Below, piece after piece: positions 1-7,200 of a stretch of 34,847 nucleotides of DNA. The notes under the pieces were generated by a model. It ran no database searches and had not been told where the DNA came from. It worked only from the letters and a program-made list of their open reading frames with translations. Within the stretch, counting starts at the first letter, position 1, and each line of letters begins with the position of its first letter. The DNA lies in contig JAKPJZ010000043.1 of assembly GCA_029553955.1 (NCBI GenBank), forward strand, positions 1-34,847, written 5' to 3'. This DNA comes from Chloroflexota bacterium (GTDB taxonomy: Bacteria; Chloroflexota; Anaerolineae; SpSt-313). The position numbers and the translations under genes were made by a program.

Positions 1-1
1 G

Positions 2-127
2 TACGGCCAGCCTAACAGCGCCAAAGCGAACTACCTGGGCGATATCCTCACCTGCGCCCTGAACGTGGCCCGCTTTGTGCGTGAAGCGACGATGGCTATC
101 GCCTGCTCAGTGACCGCCGGCACCTAA
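2..127 (+). CDS. 3' end of a gene cut by the window edge, product unknown
   Basis: An open frame enters from the left edge and runs 41 codons to a TAA at 125-127. The visible C-terminus contains the segment GDILTCALNVARFVREA and ends SVTAGT. I do not recognise the family from this piece. That it is coding is supported by the hairpin terminator that begins four bases after the stop. The true start lies outside the window. Confidence 0.5.
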   Translation, partial: YGQPNSAKANYLGDILTCALNVARFVREATMAIACSVTAGT

Positions 128-131
128 CGTT

Positions 132-158
132 GGGGCAGTACAGCCCATGTACTGCCCC
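132..158. terminator. Hairpin terminator after the first gene
   Basis: A perfect 11-bp inverted repeat (132-142 with 148-158) closes a 5-nt loop. It starts 4 nt after the stop of the upstream gene. Only two T residues follow, so on the plus strand it is a weak intrinsic terminator or an mRNA 3'-end stabiliser. Confidence 0.6.
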
Positions 159-159
159 T

Positions 160-474
160 TCTGAACGTGGCCTTTCTCGGAAAGCTGTTGTTCAACGGCA
201 ACGGCCTGCTGCCCTACGCCTTCAACTCGGTATCTAATCGTCTCTTCCGCGCTCTGCACCCTTTCTTCAACCCCTGCAGTCCCCCGCCAAGCGCGTCTCC
301 CGTCGAAACCCCCGCCGCCACTTGTCGCTGGCTCGACTTGTTGCGCCAAATGACCCCCAGAACATCGCTCTCAACCCCAGAACCTCCCTCAACCCATCCC
401 CGCCCAAACGCCTTCCTTATATGCCCACTCAATCTACGCACTGACTTATTGCGCTATCCCCTGGGGCTTGCGCG
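160..474. other. Gene-free stretch, nothing recognised
   Basis: About 315 nt with no convincing gene. Short frames on both strands overlap each other and have neither ribosome-binding sites nor recognisable protein sequence. The stretch is rich in C-runs. The promoter of the next gene begins at its right edge. Confidence 0.4.
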
Positions 475-503
475 TAGACACCGCGCCCACCTTGTGCTAT
501 AGT
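475..503 (+). promoter_or_regulatory. Sigma-70-like promoter for the tail-anchored hypothetical gene
   Basis: TAGACA (475-480), a 17-nt spacer and TATAGT (498-503), close to the sigma-70 consensus. Predicted transcription start is near 510, giving a leader of roughly 50 nt. Confidence 0.5.
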
Positions 504-560
504 GGTGGTGGAGCGCGCGGCGCTCGTCGCGAACGAGGCTTCCGATGGAGGTTGGACCGG

Positions 561-1064
561 GTGAACACCTACACGTATACCGCCAGGCACGCCGATGACC
601 CGCGCGTGGTCGTCACCTTTACCCTGCAGGGCGACAGCCTGCTCGTCGACCTGGGCGCGCCGCTGGAGCAGATCGAGCGCACCCTGCAGCTCAGAGAGGG
701 CGGGGCGCGGCTGCAGGGCTGGCTCAAGCCGGTGGCCGTCGCGCTCTTGCAGCGGGGCACCCACCCCTTCAGCGTGGCTGACGTCTATGCCGGCGCCGCG
801 GGTGGCGGGCTGCGGGTGACTCCCTGGGTGCGCGTGGGCGGCCTGCGGCTGGCGCCGGTGCCCTTTACCTTCACACGCGTCGACAACCCCGAGGCCGCCC
901 AGGGCTTTGTGCGCGAGCTGCAGCGGCGCCGGGGCATCGCGCCACGCCCCGGCCGCTTGCCCGGCCCGTTCGACTATTGGGGGGGCTGGCTGCTCACCAC
1001 GTCGCTGGCCGCCGGGCTCATCATGGCCTGGGGCATGCGCCGCAGGCAGAGCAGCCGTTCGTGA
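561..1064 (+). CDS. Hypothetical tail-anchored membrane protein
   Basis: 167 residues from a GTG start. The start was chosen because GGAGG lies at 547-551, 9 nt upstream, and because the promoter at 475-503 precludes a much earlier one. Residues 1-135 look like a soluble, beta-rich domain. Residues 139-159 form one hydrophobic segment (starting YWGGWLLTTSLAAG) followed by arginines (MRRRQSSRS), so the protein is probably anchored by its C-terminus with the bulk on one side of the membrane. I do not recognise the family. The gene appears monocistronic: the next gene, a tRNA methyltransferase, follows after about 120 nt that carry a degenerate dispersed repeat. Confidence 0.6.
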   Translation: MNTYTYTARHADDPRVVVTFTLQGDSLLVDLGAPLEQIERTLQLREGGARLQGWLKPVAVALLQRGTHPFSVADVYAGAAGGGLRVTPWVRVGGLRLAPVPFTFTRVDNPEAAQGFVRELQRRRGIAPRPGRLPGPFDYWGGWLLTTSLAAGLIMAWGMRRRQSSRS

Positions 1065-1186
1065 GCTACAGGATCCCTGCACCGCGGAGGCCGTAACGAC
1101 GAGGGTGCCTTACCTTGCTCCGCGTCCTCTGCGCCTCCCTGGCGGCTTTGGCGCCCGCCAAGAGCATGTGAAGGAGCTCGGTCAAG

Positions 1187-1576
1187 TTGTCGATGAACGA
1201 GGGCATTGTGTATCGGCCCATTGGCCGCGTGGAGAACGCCTTCCGCGAGCCGGCGCCGCCCCAGACGTTCGCAGGCTCCAGCTCGCGCATCGTCGTGGAC
1301 CCGGCACTGGCCGCGGGTCTGGAGGGCCTCGAGCCGGGATCACAGGTCATGGTCATCTTTCACTGTCACCGCTCGCAGGGCTACGAACTGCGCCAGCACC
1401 CCCGCGCCGACCCCGAGCGGCCCAAACGAGGCGTCTTTGCCCTGCACAGCCCGCGCCGCCCCAACCCCATCGGCATCAGCACGGTCGAGCTCGTCGCCGT
1501 CGCGGGCAACGTGCTCACCGTGCGCGACCTCGACGCCCTCGACGGCTCCCCGGTGCTGGACCTCAAGCCGGCGTGA
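1187..1576 (+). CDS. trmO: tRNA N6-methyltransferase TrmO-like (TsaA/UPF0066 family)
   Basis: 129 residues. TrmO enzymes use S-adenosylmethionine to methylate the N6 of threonylcarbamoyladenosine at position 37 of ANN-decoding tRNAs. Family signatures are clear: YRPIGRVENAF near the N-terminus, the central HRSQGYELRQHPRAD region, RGVFALHSPRRPNPIG, and VRDLDALDGSPVLDLKP at the end. AAGGAG at 1171-1176 favours the TTG start at 1187 (10-nt spacing); ATG at 1193 is the alternative. The protein stops right after LDLKPA, where relatives usually run a few residues further (LDIKPY...). It is therefore at the short end of the family, possibly after a small 3' lesion, but all core motifs are present. 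Confidence 0.85.
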   Translation: MSMNEGIVYRPIGRVENAFREPAPPQTFAGSSSRIVVDPALAAGLEGLEPGSQVMVIFHCHRSQGYELRQHPRADPERPKRGVFALHSPRRPNPIGISTVELVAVAGNVLTVRDLDALDGSPVLDLKPA

Positions 1577-1697
1577 CTGGGTCCAGATTCCGTACCCAGC
1601 AGAGGCGGCTCCCACGCCGCCGGAGTCGGTCTGTCGGCGCACCGAGTCTTGGCTACCGCCAGGGGCATGGGAGCCCGCTTGGCTGCGGCGAACAGGC
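1577..1697. other. Short convergent intergenic gap with a small hairpin
   Basis: Gap between the convergent trmO-like and vapC genes. It holds the small inverted repeat ACAGGC-TTAC-GCCTGT near 1690-1705, which overlaps the end of vapC and could act as a bidirectional transcription end. Nothing else is recognised. Confidence 0.35.
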
Positions 1698-2123
1698 TTA
1701 CGCCTGTCCGGGCACGGCCATGGCCAGACCATCAAAACGAGAAAAGTGCTTGCGATCAAAGGTGTAGACCATCTGCACTCCCTGGGCCAGTGACCAGGCT
1801 GCACAGTAGGCATCGATCAAATCCACATGCTTGTCTGGATACCAGGTGATGGCCTGCAGGACCAGATCGCCATCGGCCACCTCGAGGCCGGGCGTGTTCA
1901 GAATGGCCAGCACCTTTTCCTTGATATCGTCACGTGTCAGCCCATAGTACGACTCCAGGGTCCACACGATCTCGGCAATGACGATGCTGTGGGTAGTCAG
2001 TATCAGCTCTCCGGCCGCAGCACGACGCAACAGACGTTCCACTGCTTCGGCTTGCTCCGGCACATCATTGGTCAGGTAGCGCAGGAAGACATTGGTGTCG
2101 ACGAAAGAGCGCTCAGCCTTCAT
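1698..2123 (-). CDS. vapC: VapC-type PIN-domain ribonuclease toxin
   Basis: 141 residues. PIN toxins are Mg-dependent ribonucleases that cut RNA when freed from their antitoxin. The acidic metal-binding set is visible: D9 in FVDTNVFLRYL, E51 in IAEIVWTLE, D104 in DLIDAYCAAW and D123 in YTFDRKHF. The ATG at 2123 overlaps the 3' end of the antitoxin gene by 11 nt, as expected for a translationally coupled pair. Length and motif spacing are normal, so the toxin looks intact. The target RNA cannot be read from the sequence. Convergent with trmO. Confidence 0.88.
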   Translation of the reverse strand: MKAERSFVDTNVFLRYLTNDVPEQAEAVERLLRRAAAGELILTTHSIVIAEIVWTLESYYGLTRDDIKEKVLAILNTPGLEVADGDLVLQAITWYPDKHVDLIDAYCAAWSLAQGVQMVYTFDRKHFSRFDGLAMAVPGQA

Positions 2124-2367
2124 CGACAGCGACCTTGCAGGCGCGCTCGCCAAGCACCTTCTGGCGAATGGCAGCAAAGTCCTGGGGCGCGGGGACCGCG
2201 ACGCTGCCTCGCAGATCGAGCAGGCTGGTCGTAAGCGGCTGGAGCACAACAGTGTCGCCTCGTCGGACGAACGCCACCCGATCTCCCTCGCGCAGGTTGA
2301 GCAGGCGGCGGATTGCACCCGGGATTGTCGTCTGCCCCCTTCGTCCGATTCTGCTGGTTATCATCAT
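2113..2367 (-). CDS. vapB: AbrB/SpoVT-family antitoxin (VapB)
   Basis: 84 residues. The N-terminal swapped-hairpin DNA-binding motif MITSRIGRRGQTTIP is followed by RRLLNLREGDRVAFVRRGD, typical of AbrB/MazE-like antitoxins. The C-terminal part should wrap the toxin. Two adjacent ATG codons (2367 and 2364) are possible starts; GGAGGG at 2372-2377 lies just upstream, and the second ATG has the better spacing. A strong promoter with an inverted repeat inside it precedes the gene, which fits autorepression by the VapBC complex. The toxin gene follows with an 11-nt overlap. Confidence 0.87.
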   Translation of the reverse strand: MMITSRIGRRGQTTIPGAIRRLLNLREGDRVAFVRRGDTVVLQPLTTSLLDLRGSVAVPAPQDFAAIRQKVLGERACKVAVDEG

Positions 2368-2414
2368 GAGACCCTCCATTCGGCTGACTTTGGGACCATT
2401 GCCAGTCATCTTCC

Positions 2415-2443
2415 AGTCTAGCTGACAATCGCGTTTCTGTCAA
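2415..2443 (-). promoter_or_regulatory. vapBC promoter with a candidate autoregulatory operator
   Basis: On the minus strand TTGACA (2443-2438), 17 nt, then TAGACT (2420-2415). An inverted repeat TGACA-N10-TGTCA occupies 2423-2442, overlapping the -35 box and most of the spacer. A VapBC complex bound there would block RNA polymerase. The operator role is inferred from position and symmetry. Confidence 0.65.
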
Positions 2444-2493
2444 GCCCTCGCGTCCTATCATGTAAAACAGCACCGAAGGTGGTATGGTTCTCT

Positions 2494-3786
2494 CAAATGA
2501 TAATGTCACCGGAGGGAGCCATGCCTGACCAAGACGCGATGACGATTGACGAACGCCGCAAGTATCTCCGCATCGTGCGGCCGCGCTACAAGAAGGCTAA
2601 CCGCGAGGGCCGTGGGGTGCTACTCGATGAGATGCAAGCAGTGACGGGCTTGGAGCGCAAGACCCTTATCCGACTGATGCTTGGCAGCCTGGAGCGTCAG
2701 CCTCGGAAACGGCAGCGGGGTCGTAGGTACGGCGCCGACGTGGATGACGCTTTGCGCGTGATCGCCGAGAGCTACGACTACATCTGTGCCGAGCGCCTAC
2801 AACCCAACTTGGTGATCATGGCCCAGCAGTTGGCTGCCCACGGCGAACTGCAGATGTCGCCTGGCCTGCTTGAGCATCTGGGACAGATCAGCATCCCCAC
2901 CGTGCGACGCATCTTGCAGCGTATCACCCAGGACGAGCCGCATCTTCCACGCCGTGGTCCGGAGTCGGCCAACCAAGCCACCCGCGACATCCCGATGCGG
3001 CGCATCCCTTGGGATGAGTCAGAGCCTGGCCACTTTGAGGTCGACCTTGTGCACCACTACGGACCCGATACCAGCGGCTCGTATGTGCACACTCTGCAGC
3101 TGATCGACGTCGCGACAGGCTGGAGTGAGCGTGTAGCCGTCCTTGGTCGTGGCTACATAGCCATGCAGGATGCCTTCCAGCGCGTTCTGGCGCGTCTACC
3201 CTTTGCCATCTTGGAGCTGCACCCCGACAATGGCAGCGAGTTCTTCAACGCGCACCTGCTCAAGTTCTGGGGTGAGCATGTTCGCCAGGCGACACTCTCC
3301 CGCAGCCGGCCCTGGCGCAAGAACGATAACCGATTCGTCGAGCAGAAGAACGACTCACTGGTGCGAGCTTACCTCGGGAAGCAGCGACTAGACACGGTGG
3401 CTCAGGCCCAGGCCCTCAATGCGTTGTACGACAAGATGTGGATCCACTACAACCTCTTCCAGCCGGTGATGCGCCTACGTGGCAAGGAGTACCAGACGCT
3501 GGACGATGGCTCGCTGCGTCTGCGCAGGCGGTTCGACGATGCACGCACGCCCTATGCCCGCCTGGCAGCCACCCCGAGCGTTTTCTCGGAAAGGAAGGGA
3601 GCACTGATCGCCCTACATAGCAGCACCAATCCCCGACAGCTACGACGGGAGATCCACGCCGATCTGGATGCACTCTTCGCACTGCCCTGCGCCACTCCAG
3701 GCGTGACCGAGGACGTCCTGGAAACGCTGGCCGTGCCTATCGATGCCGGAAAGGAGAGGGCTGGCCTCCGGTTACATTAGCAAATG
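2494..3786 (+). mobile_element. Complete insertion sequence with an rve-type DDE transposase
   Basis: The transposase gene is enclosed by imperfect terminal inverted repeats at 2494-2515 and 3765-3786, matching at 18 of 22 positions. The left repeat contains the GGAGG ribosome-binding site of the transposase and the right one contains its stop codon, so the element is almost only gene. No target-site duplication is evident at these edges, so the true ends may lie a few bases further out. I cannot assign the IS family firmly; an ISNCY- or IS481-like integrase-core element is most likely. Confidence 0.72.
2521..3780 (+). CDS. IS transposase, integrase-core (rve) DDE type
   Basis: 419 residues. 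The start is the ATG at 2521, five bases after GGAGG in the left inverted repeat. An N-terminal helical DNA-binding region (LDEMQAVTGLERKTLIRLM and basic RQPRKRQRGRRYG) is followed by the catalytic core: D175 in HFEVDLVHH, D236 in LELHPDNGSEFF and E274 in NRFVEQKNDSLVRAYLG, the D-D-E triad that cuts and joins transposon ends. The C-terminal third (PVMRLRGKEYQT...) resembles the tail of related whole-length transposases. No frameshift or missing catalytic residue is seen, so it is likely active. Codon use is less GC-extreme than in the neighbours, consistent with later arrival. Confidence 0.88.
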   Translation: MPDQDAMTIDERRKYLRIVRPRYKKANREGRGVLLDEMQAVTGLERKTLIRLMLGSLERQPRKRQRGRRYGADVDDALRVIAESYDYICAERLQPNLVIMAQQLAAHGELQMSPGLLEHLGQISIPTVRRILQRITQDEPHLPRRGPESANQATRDIPMRRIPWDESEPGHFEVDLVHHYGPDTSGSYVHTLQLIDVATGWSERVAVLGRGYIAMQDAFQRVLARLPFAILELHPDNGSEFFNAHLLKFWGEHVRQATLSRSRPWRKNDNRFVEQKNDSLVRAYLGKQRLDTVAQAQALNALYDKMWIHYNLFQPVMRLRGKEYQTLDDGSLRLRRRFDDARTPYARLAATPSVFSERKGALIALHSSTNPRQLRREIHADLDALFALPCATPGVTEDVLETLAVPIDAGKERAGLRLH

Positions 3787-3886
3787 TGGGCATGTCGTCT
3801 GCTCAGTTGCCATGGCTAGCTGCCGGAACGCTAGCCGAGCACTTGCTCCCGCATCATCTCCGCGCCCTCTGCGCCTCTGCGGTGAA
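3787..3886. repeat. Short gap with a copy of a dispersed CTCTGCG-type repeat
   Basis: Bases 3860-3886 carry the motif CGCGCCCTCTGCGCCTCTGC followed by GGTGAA. Similar copies occur at about 1118-1146, 11491-11515, 27979-28006 and, inverted, 27661-27685. This copy lies directly 3' of the GH16-like gene on the minus strand. Confidence 0.6.
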
Positions 3887-4675
3887 CTACCGTCCCGGGT
3901 TCACGTTGGCGAAGAGAGACACCTCGATCTCCGCCAGCTCCAGCCAGGCGGGCTCGGGATTAGCCAGGGTGCCGAAGCGCAGCGTGCCCTGCGGTGGAAA
4001 GGCGGCGTACTGGTTGTCGATCCACAGCACCAGGCCCAGGGGCGCGCGAGGCACCTGCGCCGTCTCCAAGGCGACGGCCCCGTCGACCTCGAAGCGCACG
4101 CCATCCGCCTGCCACTCGAGTGCGTAGGCGTGCCAGGCCGTGGGGTCCAGCGACAGGGCGGCGGCATCTTCGCCCACCAGGCGGCGGGCCAGGCGCCGCA
4201 GGCCGCGGGCCGCGGTGGGCCAGGCGAGCAGCGGCAGCGCGGGCGCCGCCAGGGCAAGGATGGGCCCAGGCACGGCGGGCGCGGCGAAGGTGGCCGCGAG
4301 GAAGCCCTGGGCGGGGTGCTCGTCGTGCACGGCCAGGTAGTTGGGTGGCGAGGCGGAGAAGAACCAGGCCGCGTTGGGCAGCGTGGGCAGGCGCCGCGCC
4401 ATGCCGCCCAGACCGAGGTTGGCGCTGAAGGGGTCGTTCCACAGGCCAAAGCCCCACGTGCCGGGCAGGGCCGCGTGCGAGGCGCGGGCGCGCAGGGCCA
4501 GGCGCAGCGGCGGTCGCCAGGGGAAGGCGCGGCGCCGGAGGCAGCAATAGTCGTCGAGCTGGGCGAGGCGGTAGCGGCCTGCCTCGCCCGCTGGAATGCT
4601 CAGGCGCCACCGGCCCGCGCCCAGTGACTGCACTGCGGCACCGGGGGTGCAGCGCCCGCTCAGCTCGGCCGTCAT
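3887..4675 (-). CDS. Concanavalin-like (GH16-type fold) hypothetical protein
   Basis: 262 residues. The pattern TAWHAYALEWQADGVRFEVDG followed by LGLVLWIDNQYAAF is typical of beta-jelly-roll proteins related to glycoside hydrolase family 16, where a laminarinase-like domain binds or cuts beta-glucans. A clear GH16 catalytic motif (ExDxxE) is not seen, so enzymatic activity is doubtful and a carbohydrate-binding or structural role is as likely. The ATG at 4675 overlaps the stop of the upstream methyltransferase (ATGA), so the two are translationally coupled. No signal peptide is evident. No firm function can be given. Confidence 0.6.
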   Translation of the reverse strand: MTAELSGRCTPGAAVQSLGAGRWRLSIPAGEAGRYRLAQLDDYCCLRRRAFPWRPPLRLALRARASHAALPGTWGFGLWNDPFSANLGLGGMARRLPTLPNAAWFFSASPPNYLAVHDEHPAQGFLAATFAAPAVPGPILALAAPALPLLAWPTAARGLRRLARRLVGEDAAALSLDPTAWHAYALEWQADGVRFEVDGAVALETAQVPRAPLGLVLWIDNQYAAFPPQGTLRFGTLANPEPAWLELAEIEVSLFANVNPGR

Positions 4676-5331
4676 GCCCCCGGCCCTCCTGCCGCGCCGC
4701 TCTTCTCGGCAACATAGACCGGCGCACGCACCCTGGCCGTCTCGTCCGCATGGCGCGTGAGGGCCAGGCCGGCGGCCGCGGCGAGCGCCTGCAGCCGGGC
4801 CGCGATGCGCTGCGTGGCGCTGCTGTAGCCAGGGCGCAGCGCCGGCAGGTCAAGCTCCACGAACAGCCCGGCGATGACCAGCCGGCCGCCCGGGCGCAGC
4901 GCCCGCGCCGCCTCGTGCCAGGTGCCGGGCGCCAGGATATAGTCGGCGGGGAAGGTGGCGACGATGGCGTCGAGGCTGGCGGCGGCCAGGGGCAGTGCCT
5001 GGGCAGCGCCGCAGAGCCGCGGCACGCGCAGGCCCTGGCGGCGCAGCTTGCGCGCCGTCACGCGCTGCATGGCCGGCGAGCGCTCGAGGCCCACCGCCTG
5101 CCAGCCGCGGCCGGCCATCTCGATGAGCAGCTCGCCCGTGCCGAACCCCAGCTCCAGCACCCGCGGCCCGCCCACATACGCCAGCGCCTGGCGCCGCCAG
5201 CCTGACCAGCGCCCCAGGCTCACCAGCCAGCTCACCGCGTCGTAGGCCCAGGCAAACTCGTGGTACAGCCGCTCCGTAGCCCAGCGGTAGCCGCGGGCCG
5301 GCCAGGCCAGGCGGTGCTCCGGGTCGTACAT
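4672..5331 (-). CDS. Class I SAM-dependent methyltransferase, substrate unknown
   Basis: 219 residues. Rossmann-fold motif I is RVLELGFGTG (57-66), with the acidic residue at the end of strand 2 in GLERSP (E83). LDAIVATFPADYI and EAARALRPGGRLVIAG are the usual motifs II/III and post-III. Preceding residues (HEFAWAYDAVSWLVSLG) resemble UbiE/COQ5-like methyltransferases. The ATG at 5331 has GGAGAAGCAGG just upstream. The stop overlaps the next gene by 4 nt, making a two-gene operon with the GH16-like protein. The methyl acceptor cannot be inferred. Its upstream region holds the palindrome element at 5347-5539. Confidence 0.82.
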   Translation of the reverse strand: MYDPEHRLAWPARGYRWATERLYHEFAWAYDAVSWLVSLGRWSGWRRQALAYVGGPRVLELGFGTGELLIEMAGRGWQAVGLERSPAMQRVTARKLRRQGLRVPRLCGAAQALPLAAASLDAIVATFPADYILAPGTWHEAARALRPGGRLVIAGLFVELDLPALRPGYSSATQRIAARLQALAAAAGLALTRHADETARVRAPVYVAEKSGAAGGPGA

Positions 5332-5366
5332 CCTGCTTCTCCGGTACCATCAGCATCCTGGTAGCA

Positions 5367-5396
5367 GCCGGGCGCTTTGCTCCGCCTATGCCCGGC
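5367..5396 (-). repeat. 30-nt GNA-hairpin motif, copy 1 (left flank of palindrome A)
   Basis: Read on the minus strand: GCCGG at one end, CCGGC at the other, and GCGGAGC in the middle (a 2-bp stem with a GGA triloop). The motif is enclosed by a pairing CCTGG/CCAGG (plus-strand 5403-5407 and 5357-5361). It ends 12 nt from palindrome A. Outer base pair G-C. Confidence 0.6.
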
Positions 5397-5408
5397 CCTG
5401 ATCCAGGA

Positions 5409-5477
5409 GGGGTTCTTGCGGGCTGGCTGCCCCTGGCGCCCCACCGGCGCCAGGGGCAGCCAGCCCGCAAGAACCCC
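5409..5477. repeat. Long perfect palindrome A, 32-bp arms, 5-nt loop
   Basis: Arms 5409-5440 and 5446-5477 are exact reverse complements; the loop is CCACC. The base is GGGGTTCTTG and the core CTGGCTGCCCCTGGCGC, the latter shared with palindrome C. The 30-nt GNA-hairpin motif flanks it on both sides in opposite orientation. It lies between two minus-strand gene groups, after the HD-hydrolase gene and upstream of the methyltransferase. Confidence 0.9.
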
Positions 5478-5490
5478 CAAAAGGGCCCAT

Positions 5491-5520
5491 ACCGGGCTCG
5501 TGCGGAGCGCATGGGCCGGT
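5491..5520 (+). repeat. 30-nt GNA-hairpin motif, copy 2 (right flank of palindrome A)
   Basis: ACCGG at the start, CCGGT at the end, GCGGAGC in the middle. The inner stem extends by GT/GC pairs. It begins 13 nt after palindrome A. The outer base pair is A-T where copy 1 has G-C. Confidence 0.6.
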
Positions 5521-5607
5521 CGCCAACCCAGGGTGTTGCACGCCGACAGGCTGCTCACATGGCCACAGGCGAGGCAGGGTCGAAAGCCCGTCCCGCTAAA
5601 CCCACGA

Positions 5608-6039
5608 TCAATACGTGCCAAGAAGCAGTGCCCACGCGCGGTGATACCTGGCCAGGCGCTCGGCATCGCGCGGGGTCAGCTCGGCGAGCCGGCGCAGGTC
5701 CATGTTGTCCTCCAGGTCGGCCAGCTTGACCCGGCGGGCGATAGGGTTGGCCGCGGCCCGCGCCACGAAGGCCTCGTAGCTTTCGCCCTCGCGGCGGGTC
5801 AGGCCATCCAGCGCCTGCAGCACCGACTCGGGCAGGCCCCGCTCGCGCAGGCCGTCGAGGGTCCAGCCGCAATCCTCCAGCACGTCGTGCAGCACCGCGG
5901 CGATGCGCTCTTCGTCGGTCGTCATGGCGAACATCACGCGCAGGGGGTGCAGGATGTACGGGGCGCCAGCCTTGTCAACCTGGCCCCGGTGAGCCGCGAC
6001 GGCAATCGCAATCGCCTCTTCCAGGAGCGACACAGTCAC
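5608..6039 (-). CDS. HD-domain (p)ppGpp hydrolase-like phosphohydrolase
   Basis: 143 residues. The metal-binding pattern of single-domain SpoT/MESH1-like hydrolases is present: AAHRGQVDKAGAPYILHPLRV, then VLHDVLEDCGW, and VKLADLEDNMD. Such enzymes remove pyrophosphate from (p)ppGpp or related nucleotides. No synthetase domain is attached, as in small alarmone hydrolases. The ATG at 6039 overlaps the stop of the upstream phosphatase (ATGA), placing it last in a four-gene minus-strand operon. Substrate specificity is inferred from the family only. Confidence 0.82.
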   Translation of the reverse strand: MTVSLLEEAIAIAVAAHRGQVDKAGAPYILHPLRVMFAMTTDEERIAAVLHDVLEDCGWTLDGLRERGLPESVLQALDGLTRREGESYEAFVARAAANPIARRVKLADLEDNMDLRRLAELTPRDAERLARYHRAWALLLGTY

Positions 6040-6713
6040 CGCTCCCCTTCATCCGTCGGTATGCCCGGCACCAGGTCGGCCGCTGCGCCGTGCAGGTGCT
6101 CGTGTACCCCCCAACTGACGAGCTCACCCAGCAGGCGGCCGGCCGCGCGGCGCAACAGCAGCTCGCTGATGGAGCAGTTGTGCGCCAGCGCGGCGATCAG
6201 GCGGCGCATGTCGACGCCCGGGCAGAGGTCCTGCATGGTCATGGTAAAGATGCCGCCATGGCCCACGATGACGATGTTCTGGCCGCGGCGGCCGCGCAGG
6301 GCCTCCTCCAACCCAGCGCGCATGCGCGCGCAGAGGGTGACAAAGCTATCGCCGCCGGGGAAGGCGCGTTCGACGTCGCCGCTGAGCCAACTGCCCAGCA
6401 CCTCGTTGTGGTAAGCCCAGGCTTCGGCCGTCGCCGGCTGCCGCTCCATTTCGCCCACGTCGATCTCGCGAAAGCCCTCCACAACGCCCACCGGCAGGCC
6501 CAGCGGCGCGGCGATGATCTCGGCGGTCTGCACGGCCCGCCGCAGCGGCGAGCAGTAGACGGCAGCGATGCCCTTGCCCCGCAGGTGCGCGGCCGTCTGC
6601 TCGGCCTGCAGCACCCCCTTGGGCGTCAGCTCATGGTCAACGTGCCGCGAGGAGAACTGCTTGGTGATATTGGCCGGGTTCTCGCCGTGGCGCACCAGGT
6701 AGATGCGATTCAA
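6036..6713 (-). CDS. Histidine phosphatase family protein (phosphoglycerate-mutase-like)
   Basis: 225 residues from a TTG start that overlaps the upstream stop (TTGA). That start puts LVRHGE at residues 6-11, where the family begins. H9 of RHG is the phosphorylated histidine; CSPLRRAVQTAE (54-65) gives the second phosphate-binding arginine; H152 in IVIVGHGGIF is the second catalytic histidine. The family includes phosphatases of sugar phosphates, alpha-ribazole phosphate and nucleotides as well as mutases; the sequence does not tell which. Stop/start overlaps on both sides show tight coupling with the GIY-YIG and HD-domain genes. Confidence 0.85.
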   Translation of the reverse strand: MNRIYLVRHGENPANITKQFSSRHVDHELTPKGVLQAEQTAAHLRGKGIAAVYCSPLRRAVQTAEIIAAPLGLPVGVVEGFREIDVGEMERQPATAEAWAYHNEVLGSWLSGDVERAFPGGDSFVTLCARMRAGLEEALRGRRGQNIVIVGHGGIFTMTMQDLCPGVDMRRLIAALAHNCSISELLLRRAAGRLLGELVSWGVHEHLHGAAADLVPGIPTDEGER

Positions 6714-7198
6714 ACGATCAACTCCAGTCTCTGTAAAAGGGCGTCGCCGGGAAAGTGCTCGTCGAGCAACTGCCGGAAAGCCCCTGGCGACGGGCACTCC
6801 AGCCAATGCCAGAGATGGGTCGGGCAGGCGCAGTCGGAGGCGCCGAAGCGGGCCGCCGGGGCCGTCGCGTCCGGCAGCCGTCCCAGGAGCGCGGCCCAGC
6901 CGTGCTCGCGCCGCAATGACTGCGCGATGAACCACACCTCTGCCAACCGTGCCGCCCGCCGCAGATGGTCGACGTGCCAGTGAGGCCGGGCGCCGCCGGC
7001 GATGTGGTGCCGCAGGCGGCCGGCCAGGCCACCGGGTCCACAGGCCGAACCCACATAGGCATAGAAACCGGCGGGGAAAGCATAGCTGCCCAGGCTGCCC
7101 ACGCGGATCACCTCGCCGCCGGCCAGGTGCAGGATGAGGACGTAGGTGCCCGGCCCCGTCAGGCCCTCAAGCGCGGTGAAGGCCGGTTCCCCGCCCAT
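6710..7198 (-). CDS. GIY-YIG nuclease-fold protein (DUF123 type)
   Basis: 162 residues. The pattern GTYVLILHLAGGEVIRVGSLG ... AFPAGFYAYVGSACGPGGLAGRL followed by HWHVDHLRR and ASDCACPTHL is characteristic of DUF123, a small GIY-YIG-related family whose function is not established. The final FYAYVG replaces the second half of the classical GIY-YIG signature. The ATG at 7198 lies 2 nt after the stop of the SDR gene and the end overlaps the TTG of the phosphatase gene, so it belongs to the same operon. DNA repair or RNA processing has been proposed for the fold; nothing here is specific. Confidence 0.8.
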   Translation of the reverse strand: MGGEPAFTALEGLTGPGTYVLILHLAGGEVIRVGSLGSYAFPAGFYAYVGSACGPGGLAGRLRHHIAGGARPHWHVDHLRRAARLAEVWFIAQSLRREHGWAALLGRLPDATAPAARFGASDCACPTHLWHWLECPSPGAFRQLLDEHFPGDALLQRLELIV

Positions 7199-7200
7199 CT

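Noticed and set aside
1577..1640. Continuation of TrmO in another frame (WVQIPYPAEAAP) as evidence for a frameshift
   Set aside because: The resemblance to the family C-terminus is too weak; the short protein keeps all core motifs.
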